From Bdellovibrionales bacterium (GTDB taxonomy: Bacteria; Bdellovibrionota; Bacteriovoracia; Bacteriovoracales; Bacteriovoracaceae), in contig JAHFAA010000013.1 in NCBI GenBank assembly GCA_023250775.1, forward strand, positions 1 to 18,016: a DNA stretch of 18,016 nt, given 5' to 3'. A program made the translations under genes and the position numbers. Shown here piece after piece: positions 7,574 to 14,751 of the stretch. The number at the start of each line of letters is the position of its first letter. The first letter of the stretch is position 1. The notes beneath the pieces were generated by a model. The model made no database searches, was not told the origin of the DNA, and worked only from the letters and a program-made list of their open reading frames with translations.

Positions 7574-9268
7574 TTATTCCATCACAGCTTCTAACTCTTC
7601 CACCAAGAATCCCCACTTCGATACTGAGGTATCAGAGGTAAATTCTAAGCGAAGTGTATCGCCATCAACATAGTCTGTAACATAGTCAGCACCAGCACCG
7701 GACATTGTCTCGATTTCATTTCTGGCCTTACCCGTGACTTTTAAAAAGTCATAGCCGGATTCCAAGTCGTAGCGCTTGATTTTGGCACGTACATACTTGG
7801 CCCCAGTGACGACAAATTCTCGTGCAACATTTTGACTGTTTAAATAAGGATGATCTGTTTCAAATTTTTTGTCTAACTTAACAACATGCCAAGCACTTGG
7901 GTCTGGTTCTTGACGTGCAGGACGTGTGTTGGTCAACAAGTTGTAGGCATTGATACGTCCACCAGAAATAGTTTTTTTACGATAGGCCCTGATTGGCTCA
8001 GAAGTTCGCAACAAGCGTTCCTTCACTTCGGCAACTGTCAAACCGGCCTCTTTTGAAAGAAGCAGACCTAACACACCTGACACGTGAGGAGTCGCCATGG
8101 ATGTTCCAGAGTACACATCATAACCATTGTGAGTGACTGTCGAGAGAATTTTATTGCCTGGTGCAGCCACATGAACAGTGCGCTGGCCATAACAAGAGAA
8201 CGAGGCCAATCCATCACCGTTGGTGTGAGCGGCAACTGAGATCACATTGGGTGACTCATAGTTTGAAGGATAGTGAGGTGACTGATCATTATCTGTGGCA
8301 TCGTTTCCGGCGGCCGCAACAAAGAGAATGCCTTTGTCGCTAGCACGTTTAATGGCATCAAAAAGTGCCTCGGAACGTCCACCGCCGCCCCATGAGTTGG
8401 ACATGATATCCACACCCATCTTGGTGGCGTAATCGATGGCCAATACAGCATCAGCAGTTGTACCTGATCCATCGTCGGTTAAAAATTTCACTGGCATCAT
8501 GGTGACGTTGGCCATTACACCAGCGACGCCGATACCATTGTCATGAATAGCGCCAATGGTTCCAGCGCAGTGAGTTCCGTGCCCGTGTCCATCCATCGGG
8601 TCTCCGTCTTTATTGGCAAAGTCATATCCGTGGATATCATCGACATAGCCATTGCCGTCATCATCCACACCTGGCTTACCATTAAGCTCGGCCTCATTGG
8701 TCCAAACATTGGCCTTCAAATCTTCGTGGTTATAATCCATCCCCGTATCGATGATGGCGATTTTAACCCGGCGATCGCCTTTCGTTATTTCCCATGCCTT
8801 GAATGCTTGAATATCTGCGCCGGAGACACCACGTGCTCCATCGGGTGAGTTATTACCTGTATTATTTAATCCCCACAGTTGTCCAAAACGAGGATCGTTG
8901 GGAGCAAGAGGAGAATCCTCGACTGAACGTGCAAAATCTTTGTCGTGAATTGGTTTTTCGATCGAAACAATATAGTTGGGTTCAACGTACTGAACTCCTT
9001 CCATTTTTGCGATGTCAGCGATGGTCTTGCCCAAATCGCCTTTTTCACTCACCTTAATGTGAACGAGCTCGCCAAAACCAACGTGGTACGATTTCGTCCA
9101 CAGAGCGCCCAGTCCTTTGTTCGCTGTGAAGTTGGCAACGCTTACCCCATCCTTCAGTTTGATAATAAGTTCCCCGGGAACATGGGGAGACTTCAGATCC
9201 ACTACCGCCATACCCGACAAGGGAATAGCAAGCAGGCACAGTCCGATACTACTCACGACCTTTCTCAT
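7574..9268 (-). CDS. Secreted subtilisin-like protease with C-terminal CUB-like domain
   Basis: A 564-residue S8-family serine protease. Order: signal peptide (1-22); prodomain with VPGELIIKLKDG and VQYVEPNYIV (about 30-103), like the fervidolysin-type inhibitory propeptide; catalytic domain (about 125-450). The triad is D174 (IIDTGMD), H230 (GHGTHCAG) and S390 (SGTSMATPH), with oxyanion N322 (AAGND), all intact. An Asp-rich loop VDDDGNGYVDD (201-211) probably binds calcium. The tail (455-560) has CUB features: HPY, YDLESGYDFLKV and LEFTSDTSVSKWGF. It is likely secreted and self-processed. The start is ATG at 9268, preceded by AAGGAG with a 6-nt spacer; a reading from 9289 would place this ribosome site inside the gene. 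The gene is monocistronic and shares the terminator with its convergent neighbour. Confidence 0.95.
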   Translation of the reverse strand: MRKVVSSIGLCLLAIPLSGMAVVDLKSPHVPGELIIKLKDGVSVANFTANKGLGALWTKSYHVGFGELVHIKVSEKGDLGKTIADIAKMEGVQYVEPNYIVSIEKPIHDKDFARSVEDSPLAPNDPRFGQLWGLNNTGNNSPDGARGVSGADIQAFKAWEITKGDRRVKIAIIDTGMDYNHEDLKANVWTNEAELNGKPGVDDDGNGYVDDIHGYDFANKDGDPMDGHGHGTHCAGTIGAIHDNGIGVAGVMANVTMMPVKFLTDDGSGTTADAVLAIDYATKMGVDIMSNSWGGGGRSEALFDAIKRASDKGILFVAAAGNDATDNDQSPHYPSNYESPNVISVAAHTNGDGLASFSCYGQRTVHVAAPGNKILSTVTHNGYDVYSGTSMATPHVSGVLGLLLSKEAGLTVAEVKERLLRTSEPIRAYRKKTISGGRINAYNLLTNTRPARQEPDPSAWHVVKLDKKFETDHPYLNSQNVAREFVVTGAKYVRAKIKRYDLESGYDFLKVTGKARNEIETMSGAGADYVTDYVDGDTLRLEFTSDTSVSKWGFLVEELEAVME

Positions 9269-9439
9269 GTTGTACTCCTTCAACGCCAAATCAAGACCTT
9301 CCTGGCCTCGATAAATTTCTTTGATAATAAAAGCCTAGTGGGATGCTGCGGTGCTCACCCAGACCGGAAAGAATTACCCTTTTAGCTTTTCCACCAATTC
9401 CGCCAAGCGTTATGACAAAATAGAGAGTATGGGCAGTGT

Positions 9440-9467
9440 TTGTTCACTCATAATTAATCTTCATAAT
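9440..9467 (+). promoter_or_regulatory. Predicted promoter of the PilZ-like gene
   Basis: TTGTTC (9440-9445), a 16-nt spacer and CATAAT (9462-9467). Transcription would start near 9474, about 10 nt before the ATG at 9485, leaving AGGA as a short ribosome site at the extreme 5' end. The match is moderate. I see no other clear signal in the 216-nt gap between this gene and the divergent protease. Confidence 0.4.
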
Positions 9468-9484
9468 ATGTCCAGGATGCGACA

Positions 9485-10306
9485 ATGATTCATCGACAAT
9501 CCAACGATCCTGTTTTGGTTAAAAAAATCTCTCTTAAAATTTGGTCCCTGCGCGACGAGGTTGAGTCACGAATTCGGGAACGACTGGCCCAAGGCACAGA
9601 CCCAAATACCGCAGCAGATCCGGCAGAGTCTGCAAAATACTTGCAAGATATCGTCACTGAATACACTCCCACTCCTGCCCTTGATGCCCCCCCACCCACT
9701 GAGGACGGCAAGCCCGCCCTAAACCTGATCAAAGGTGGAGCGGACGAAAAACCGGGAGAGGAGAATAAGGAAGCAGCGGCGCCAGAGGTCGAGCTTGCAG
9801 TGGCCCCTGAGGCCGAAGCCGAAGCGGCCCCTGTCGATACCGCTGCCCCAAGCGCTGAAACAACGACCTCGCCATCAACAGAGCAGGCACCCGAGCCTAT
9901 TTTAATTAGACAAAAAAGGCCTCTCCTCGAAGCGTCGCAACTTTGTCATGGCAGAACCTTGCTGGGTGAAATCTACATGGACAAGATGATGTTCTTTGCG
10001 GGAAAGCGATTTTGTGAAGGCCAATCCATCGTGATTGAGTTCCTGATCCCCAAACGCTTCATCGTCAATGCCGACGTTCTCTATTGTCGTCATTACAGTA
10101 TGAAAAGTCGCATCATCAGTGGTCAAAAGCTCCCCTATCGCGTCAATGTACAATTCACTTTTTTAAAACCTGGCGAACGAACACTACTTCGTGAATTTCT
10201 TGAATCCATTGAACCAGATCTGACCACCATAAAAAAAGAAGTGAAAGTGCAAAAACCTGCTGCCGAGGGCGATGAACTAGACGACCTGGCGAATCTAGAC
10301 GTGTAA
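9485..10306 (+). CDS. Degenerate PilZ-like domain protein with Ala/Pro/Glu-rich linker
   Basis: 273 residues in three parts. Residues 1-60 are charged and helical. Residues 60-140 are a low-complexity linker rich in Ala, Pro and Glu (for example VAPEAEAEAAP). Residues 142-245 resemble a PilZ beta-barrel: EGQSIVIEFLIPKRF, VNADVLYCR, and YRVNVQFTFLKPGERTLL, the last fitting the usual yrvGveF..l ending. PilZ domains bind cyclic di-GMP through RxxxR and D/NxSxxG; neither is clearly kept here (the second site reads GEIYMDKMM), so ligand binding is doubtful. No signal peptide, so cytoplasmic. Its stop is 1 nt from the stop of the convergent exbD gene. An HD-GYP protein lies 2.2 kb away, which fits a local cyclic-di-GMP theme but does not prove it. 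Confidence 0.75.
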   Translation: MIHRQSNDPVLVKKISLKIWSLRDEVESRIRERLAQGTDPNTAADPAESAKYLQDIVTEYTPTPALDAPPPTEDGKPALNLIKGGADEKPGEENKEAAAPEVELAVAPEAEAEAAPVDTAAPSAETTTSPSTEQAPEPILIRQKRPLLEASQLCHGRTLLGEIYMDKMMFFAGKRFCEGQSIVIEFLIPKRFIVNADVLYCRHYSMKSRIISGQKLPYRVNVQFTFLKPGERTLLREFLESIEPDLTTIKKEVKVQKPAAEGDELDDLANLDV

Positions 10307-10307
10307 T

Positions 10308-10754
10308 TTACTTTTTTACTTTCTCTTCCTGAGCAGCAATAGCAAATTTTTCAGCGCCCGCACGCTTGGCGGTTTCCATGATCGCCATGGCCTGACCTAA
10401 ACGAGCATTTTGATCACCTTGAAAAATCACTAAATTCGACGACTCAGCGGCAAGAGAACTTTGGATCGCCGCAAATAAAGCGTCTTCTTCAACTTTTTTC
10501 CCTTGAACATACAGGGCACCCGCTTTATCGAGGGAGACCAAAACTGATTTATTTTCATTTTTTGAGCGAACGGTTTGAGTTTTAGGCAAATCAATATCTA
10601 ATCCTGAGTCGAGAGAGACTGATGAAGTCACCATGAAAATAATTAACAGCACCAACATAATATCGATGAGCGGAGTCATGTTGATCTCGGCCTGAATCGG
10701 CCCGTTGCCTTGGTTTGATTCCTGATCATCCGATGTGAAGGGATTGAATGACAC
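10308..10754 (-). CDS. exbD: ExbD/TolR-family biopolymer transport protein
   Basis: 148 residues, the usual ExbD length. A short cytoplasmic N-terminus leads to EINMTPLIDIMLVLLIIFMV, the family signature, with the proton-path aspartate D31 in the single membrane helix (about 29-45). The rest is the periplasmic domain, including DIDLPKTQT and the LVIFQGDQNARLGQAMAIM stretch. With ExbB it forms an inner-membrane proton channel that drives TonB or Tol-type systems. The gene starts 8 nt after exbB ends, so the two form an operon. No TonB, TolA or receptor gene is in the window, so the partner and cargo are unknown. TolR is the alternative name, since the two families cannot be separated by sequence reading alone. 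Confidence 0.92.
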   Translation of the reverse strand: MSFNPFTSDDQESNQGNGPIQAEINMTPLIDIMLVLLIIFMVTSSVSLDSGLDIDLPKTQTVRSKNENKSVLVSLDKAGALYVQGKKVEEDALFAAIQSSLAAESSNLVIFQGDQNARLGQAMAIMETAKRAGAEKFAIAAQEEKVKK

Positions 10755-10762
10755 GTGCTATC

Positions 10763-11398
10763 TCACTTGTTTTCTTGTTTGTAATCGGCCATCAAATCCA
10801 TACAGTCTTCTAAGAGGTTTCTGGTACGTCCCTGCAATTCGGCAAATCTAGTTTGAAAATAGTTATAAAGAACAACCGCCATGACGGCCACCATAATACC
10901 GGCTGCCGTTGCCACCAAGGCCTCCGCCAATCCACCGGCCACGACGTTAAAACCACTTTTCCCTGACACCGCGATAGATTCAAAAGACTTAATAATCCCG
11001 ACGACAGTGCCAAAAAGACCAATAAATGGCGCAGAGGGACCGATCGTTCCGAGAATCCACATAGATCTTCTCAACATCACAAAAGATTCGGCCAGTCTCC
11101 TGCCGACTCTGGCCTTCCACACCTCGCGATTCTCCCCTGGCCCTTGCAAAAGCGTTTCCATAGACGGCCCAAGACACTCGACCATTTGGCACAAACCTTT
11201 GGCCTCATGAATCTTTTTTTCATTGAGCAGCACAGGGATTTTGTTCCCCACAAGCGCCAATTCTTTTTTAAAATTTCTGATCGCAAACCATTTGGCACAC
11301 GCCACGGCCCAAACTAAAAGAGAGCAGATTACCAACGGCACCATAATCAAGCCGCCAGACTTTAGTGACGATAAAATATCAATACTCGAATTAGGCAT
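10763..11398 (-). CDS. exbB: ExbB/TolQ-family proton channel protein
   Basis: 211 residues with three membrane helices near 16-38, 113-138 and 155-180. The second and third carry the MotA/TolQ/ExbB signature: LGTIGPSAPFIGLFGTVVGI (116-135) and the small-residue helix GGLAEALVATAAGIMVAV (155-172). It is the pore subunit of the ExbB-ExbD motor. The start is ATG at 11398 (MPNSSIDILS), preceded by AGAGGA at good spacing; a longer form from 11428 would swallow that site. It is the first gene of the exbB-exbD operon and is divergent from the DUF4340-like gene across 86 nt. ExbB and TolQ cannot be told apart here. Confidence 0.92.
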   Translation of the reverse strand: MPNSSIDILSSLKSGGLIMVPLVICSLLVWAVACAKWFAIRNFKKELALVGNKIPVLLNEKKIHEAKGLCQMVECLGPSMETLLQGPGENREVWKARVGRRLAESFVMLRRSMWILGTIGPSAPFIGLFGTVVGIIKSFESIAVSGKSGFNVVAGGLAEALVATAAGIMVAVMAVVLYNYFQTRFAELQGRTRNLLEDCMDLMADYKQENK

Positions 11399-11484
11399 AA
11401 ATTCCTCTATACGGACACGTTGGCCCACGCTAAAATTGTGCCTATCCTATCAATCCGGTTGATAAAAAGCGAGCACATCGTTCT

Positions 11485-12516
11485 ATGGTTAGATCCCATA
11501 CTTTTTCTACCCTCCTATTTTTGTTTTTTTTATTTTTCGCTTTTACCATGGCGCTCTATACCGACTTCTACCAAGCTCCCAAAGTCGGCCAATCTCAGTC
11601 CGAGGAAACCCAACTGGTTTTTAAAGAAGGCACTTTTGAGAATTTAGTCGAAATCCGCTTCAAAAATCGTTTAGGTGAATTCACGCTCCATCGTCAGGGA
11701 CTTGAATCATCCGAGTGGCAACTGGTAAAACCAAGGATGCTTCCCGCCTCAGCTGCCCCGATCCATACCATCATTGCGCAATTATACAAATTGAGAATTC
11801 GAAAGATCTATGAGCTTGAGCCTATCAATACTTATAACTTCTCTCTCGACACACCAGTCTTGGAAGTTGACTTGAAAAATCAGGAAGGCAAATCCTGGTC
11901 TATTCGTTTCGGTCTTAGCAATTCAATTGATAATTCAACTTATATTTCTGTTAATAGCAAAAATGCTATTTTTCACATTGATGGCGTCAGCGAAAATTTG
12001 GAAACCATGGATTTGGCCAAATTTATCGAATCGAAAATTGCACCTTATCCACCGGAGCGTGTTAAATCCATCGCCTTCTATCGTGCCGACAAAAATGGTA
12101 CCCCACTTATCCTGAAGGCCATCCAGAAGGGCAATAGAGAGTGGATCGATGACTCAGGAAATCCTTTGCAAGAAGATCTGGTCAACGAACTCTTAAGAGA
12201 ATTTCTTTCAATCAAGGCCCAGGCGATTTTGGATGTGATTCCTGACAACGCCCAGGCGATCATTAAGAAGGCCAAAGACACTCCCATGTGGACCACTGAT
12301 GTGGAATTAGCTGAAGGTACAATCGTGGAATATGTCATTAGTGATTTAATCGATCGACCAAATCCCGAACTCAAAATTGAAAAGCGTTCTCATTTTTTGA
12401 TCGGTCCAAAAAATCTTCAATATCCCTATTTAGTATCAAAAGAATACTTCAAGATCTGGGAGCAACTCTCCGCTCAACGCTTTAAAAAACTGCCTATAAA
12501 AAAATTATTTTATTGA
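11485..12516 (+). CDS. Membrane-anchored DUF4340-like protein
   Basis: 343 residues. An N-terminal hydrophobic segment (FSTLLFLFFLFFAFTMALY, about 7-25) looks like an anchor or uncleaved signal. The following region fits the DUF4340 pattern: SSEWQLVKPRMLPASAAPIH, a two-helix stretch IAQLYKLRIRKIYEL, then YNFSLDTPVLEVDL and SIRFGLSNSIDNSTYISV, equivalent to the usual yGLd.P...v.v and lG.....Yv. In other bacteria DUF4340 proteins often accompany GldF/GldG-type ABC transporter proteins; none is present here. No strong ribosome site precedes the ATG (AGCGAG is the best). It is convergent, with an 8-nt gap, with the HD-GYP gene. Domain assignment is probable; function is unknown. Confidence 0.75.
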   Translation: MVRSHTFSTLLFLFFLFFAFTMALYTDFYQAPKVGQSQSEETQLVFKEGTFENLVEIRFKNRLGEFTLHRQGLESSEWQLVKPRMLPASAAPIHTIIAQLYKLRIRKIYELEPINTYNFSLDTPVLEVDLKNQEGKSWSIRFGLSNSIDNSTYISVNSKNAIFHIDGVSENLETMDLAKFIESKIAPYPPERVKSIAFYRADKNGTPLILKAIQKGNREWIDDSGNPLQEDLVNELLREFLSIKAQAILDVIPDNAQAIIKKAKDTPMWTTDVELAEGTIVEYVISDLIDRPNPELKIEKRSHFLIGPKNLQYPYLVSKEYFKIWEQLSAQRFKKLPIKKLFY

Positions 12517-12524
12517 GACCGAGA

Positions 12525-13979
12525 CTATGAAGCTTCGCGCTTTTTTGGCACCATACGAGAATTGCTCGGCAAGGGATGATTCTTCATCACTTTTGCAGGG
12601 TCGACAAACACTTTCATAAAATTTTCGAGAATTAAACTATTGTAGCGTTTCACCAAGCGTTCATTGAGTATAATGCGCTTCAAGGCCTCAGGCGGGGTGA
12701 TCTGATCTTTAAGCATGGAGTGAACGAGATCATCACAAAGTGAAATGATATTTGAAATGGTGAGCACCTTATTACCTTTCAGACCGTAAGGAAAACCGGT
12801 GCCATCAAAATATTCATGATGCTGAAGAATGATCTGTCGAATATTTTGTCCGATCATCAAATTGCCACTCAAAATTTCATCTGCAAAGAGAGGATGCTTC
12901 TTATAGAGTTCTAACTCTCCTTGAGTCATTTCCTCGGGCCTTTTACACATGAGTTCCTTGGGCATTTTGATCTTGCCAATATCATGCAGGAGACACGCCA
13001 TTGCCGCTGTCTCAATCATCACCTTGGATTGCCACTCAAACTGCTTGATGATCGCGGTGGCAAAGAATGTCACCGAATATGAATGGGTATAGGCATTCGG
13101 ATCAAATTCCTGAAATTCTTTTAAAACTTTAAAAAGATCTTGCTGGTTTTCAAGCAGCTCGTACATATTTTTGGCCAGCTGACGACTTTCTTCCACTGCC
13201 TGTGGTTTTAGTCCCACCGAATAAACTTCCTCTATCAATTTTTCCGCCGTGGCCTTCAGCATTTTGACTTTGGCCTGACCACTCACCTTGTCGCTGGTGA
13301 TAATTTTTGAAGCAAGATAGTTACTATATTGAATATATTTTCGTCGATCAGCATTATGAAAATATAAATACTTCACACCCTTTTCATTTTTGTATCGATT
13401 CAAACGGTCTAAAGAAAAGGTATCGCCTGAATAAAGAATTTTGACATATTTGTTGGGCCCAAGCTGAATATAGACGTTGAACAAGATGGCCTTACCAGTA
13501 TAAAACTCTTCAATCTTCACTCTCGTGAAATTGGCATCAGATTCAGCAACCTCGACCTCTTCAACCGAGCCGGTATATTTGGGAATATTTTTGACCAGAT
13601 CATCAATGCTTTGTTGTCCCTCCAAAACATCCTTGAGTTGTTCCATGGTAAAGGGGCGAATCATTATTTCGGAAGCACCAAGTTTTACCAACTTCTCTGC
13701 ACTCAACTCCTCACTCTTTAACATCTCGGCGTTCTCAACTGTCACCACGACTCTTTGACCTACGTGTTTCGTGCGAACAAATTTCAGAACCTCAAGACCA
13801 CTGTGATTTTTAATATCAAGATTGAGAACGACGGCGAAAAATTCACCATTATAAAGTGCCAGTTGGGCCTTTTTGCCAGTGTTAACGATCTCAACTTCAT
13901 AGAGAAGTTGTTTTAAATATGCCGACGTGGACGCCAACCACTCGTTAGACGGATCGGCCAATAGAATTTTTAGGGCCAA
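12525..13979 (-). CDS. Receiver-like/HD-GYP domain protein (cyclic-di-GMP phosphodiesterase family)
   Basis: 484 residues from TTG at 13979, preceded by AGGGAG (13986-13991) with 6 nt spacing; this start makes the receiver begin MALKILLADPS, as is usual. Longer readings from ATG 14012 or TTG 14057 lack a ribosome site, and the second lies in the rpmG terminator. The receiver (1-125) seems inactive: asparagine (N53) stands at the usual phospho-aspartate and arginine replaces the conserved lysine (IMIRPF). The middle (about 150-235; RVKIEEFYTGK, KYVKILYSGD, KYLYFHNADRRKYIQY) resembles a region I associate with Bdellovibrio regulators. The HD-GYP domain (about 290-465) keeps THSYSV, LLHDIGKIKMP, KKHPLFADEI and HHEYFDGTGFP, so metal binding and cyclic-di-GMP hydrolysis are plausible. 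GYP reads GFP. Confidence 0.9.
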   Translation of the reverse strand: MALKILLADPSNEWLASTSAYLKQLLYEVEIVNTGKKAQLALYNGEFFAVVLNLDIKNHSGLEVLKFVRTKHVGQRVVVTVENAEMLKSEELSAEKLVKLGASEIMIRPFTMEQLKDVLEGQQSIDDLVKNIPKYTGSVEEVEVAESDANFTRVKIEEFYTGKAILFNVYIQLGPNKYVKILYSGDTFSLDRLNRYKNEKGVKYLYFHNADRRKYIQYSNYLASKIITSDKVSGQAKVKMLKATAEKLIEEVYSVGLKPQAVEESRQLAKNMYELLENQQDLFKVLKEFQEFDPNAYTHSYSVTFFATAIIKQFEWQSKVMIETAAMACLLHDIGKIKMPKELMCKRPEEMTQGELELYKKHPLFADEILSGNLMIGQNIRQIILQHHEYFDGTGFPYGLKGNKVLTISNIISLCDDLVHSMLKDQITPPEALKRIILNERLVKRYNSLILENFMKVFVDPAKVMKNHPLPSNSRMVPKKREAS

Positions 13980-14056
13980 ACAAAGCTCCCTGATGAGGCA
14001 CTTCTTCAGCATTTTATCGGAATTTATGGGGTCTAGAGTTAGGGCAAATATCGTCA

Positions 14057-14079
14057 AACAAGACCAGAATGGTCTTGTT
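14057..14079 (-). terminator. Probable terminator of rpmG
   Basis: A perfect 10-bp inverted repeat, AACAAGACCA (14057-14066) and TGGTCTTGTT (14070-14079), with a 3-nt loop, lies 36 nt beyond the rpmG stop. The following T tract on the minus strand is weak (TT within the arm, then TGACGATATTT), so it may be an incomplete intrinsic terminator or an RNA-stabilising hairpin. Confidence 0.55.
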
Positions 14080-14115
14080 CATTAGTCAAAAGTTGAGTCT
14101 TGGAATTGAAATAAC

Positions 14116-14292
14116 CTACTTAATTTCTTTATGAAGAGTATGTCGGCGTAAATTCGGATTATATTTCTTCATTTCCAAACGATCAGGGGTCGTTTTCTTA
14201 TTTTTTGTAGTGGTATATCGTGATGGCGTTAATCCATCCTTTCTTGCTTCAGTACACTCTAAGGTAACAATAACACGGGGCCCTTTAGCCAT
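14116..14292 (-). CDS. rpmG: 50S ribosomal protein L33 (Cys-free form)
   Basis: 58 residues with clear L33 features: MAKGPRVIVTLECTEARKDG, then RYTTTKNKKTTPDRLEMKKY and NPNLRRHTLHKEIK. L33 is a small protein of the large ribosomal subunit. Zinc-binding L33 has two CxxC pairs; only one cysteine exists here, so it is the zinc-independent type. The start is ATG at 14292 with GGAGG five nucleotides upstream; the frame continues to 14328 but those extra residues would include the ribosome site. It is a single-gene unit with its own promoter, divergent from a small CxxCH protein and followed by a hairpin. Confidence 0.95.
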   Translation of the reverse strand: MAKGPRVIVTLECTEARKDGLTPSRYTTTKNKKTTPDRLEMKKYNPNLRRHTLHKEIK

Positions 14293-14317
14293 ACAATCCT
14301 CCAGTTCGCGGTGGGAG

Positions 14318-14346
14318 AACATAACCAATTAAAAGCACGTTGACAA
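14318..14346 (-). promoter_or_regulatory. Predicted rpmG promoter
   Basis: On the minus strand TTGTCA (14346-14341), a 17-nt spacer and TATGTT (14323-14318). Transcription would begin near 14311, giving a leader of about 18 nt with the GGAGG ribosome site. The -35 box overlaps the -35 box of the divergent promoter by five bases. Confidence 0.5.
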
Positions 14347-14370
14347 TAGGGTTAGGGCCACGGTTATAGT
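14340..14370 (+). promoter_or_regulatory. Predicted promoter for the small CxxCH gene, start at the ATG
   Basis: A perfect TTGACA (14340-14345) and TATAGT (14365-14370) separated by 19 nt, which is longer than the usual 17. The -10 box ends 6 nt before the ATG at 14377, so the expected transcription start falls on the start codon itself. No ribosome site is visible, consistent with a leaderless mRNA. Confidence 0.5.
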
Positions 14371-14376
14371 CTTTCT

Positions 14377-14667
14377 ATGCAAAAAATCACCGAAACAAAT
14401 TGGAATTTCTGTTGCTTCCAACTCGGCCGGCACAGGGCCTTCATTTCACTGGGTGGAGAGCCCAACAATTTTAATTCGACGGATGTCGAGCAAATGAATT
14501 TCATCTATTACGTGACGATTGTGGACCTTGATGGCAACGAGGTCGAGCAACAGTCCTTCCCTAACCTTTCTTTGGCCATCGATCGTTTAAATGCTTCGTA
14601 CGGACACTGGCCCTTTGTAGACCAGACCCAATCTGAGGCGGGTTGCGGCTCCTGCCATGCCCACTGA
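14377..14667 (+). CDS. Small protein with C-terminal CxxCHxH cluster, unknown function
   Basis: 96 residues, not recognised. There is no signal peptide or membrane segment, so it is probably cytoplasmic. The body is beta-rich (RAFISLGGEP; NFIYYVTIVDLDGNEV) and ends with a helix-like LSLAIDRLNASYGHW. The last residues are EAGCGSCHAH, which contain CxxCH followed by one more histidine; two cysteines also stand side by side near residue 12 (NFCCFQ). CxxCH is the heme c attachment motif, but without an export signal a metal-binding tail is more likely. It lies between the Cys-free L33 and L31 genes. No ribosome site precedes the ATG. Coding status is supported by length, codon usage like its neighbours and a good promoter. 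Confidence 0.7.
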   Translation: MQKITETNWNFCCFQLGRHRAFISLGGEPNNFNSTDVEQMNFIYYVTIVDLDGNEVEQQSFPNLSLAIDRLNASYGHWPFVDQTQSEAGCGSCHAH

Positions 14668-14672
14668 ACTAA

Positions 14673-14708
14673 CCCCTTAATACTCCTTGACGAATTGGGG
14701 CCTTTTTG
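14673..14708 (+). terminator. Possible weak terminator between small CxxCH gene and rpmE
   Basis: CCCC with a following AA (14673-14680) can pair with TTGGGG (14695-14700) across a long loop, followed by CCTTTTT. The stem has a bulge, so strength is uncertain. Confidence 0.3.
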
Positions 14709-14751
14709 GGAGATTACCGCGCTAAAGAATATCACCAAACGAGAGGTTCGT

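Noticed and set aside
9290..9420. Possible riboswitch or structured RNA upstream of the protease
   Set aside because: The GC-richer stretch was compared by eye with cyclic-di-GMP, glycine and glutamine motifs and did not match; no stable long hairpin is evident.
9740..9900. Repetitive Ala/Pro/Glu coding region as a DNA repeat or insertion
   Set aside because: The units are irregular at DNA level and stay in frame; it is a low-complexity protein linker.
14013..14057. Longer N-terminus of the HD-GYP protein from ATG 14012 or TTG 14057
   Set aside because: No ribosome site precedes either start, the 14057 start lies in the rpmG hairpin, and the receiver domain naturally begins at TTG 13979, which has AGGGAG upstream.
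14636..14664. CxxCH in the small protein as evidence of a c-type cytochrome
   Set aside because: There is no signal peptide, which heme c attachment requires, and the motif sits at the extreme C-terminus.
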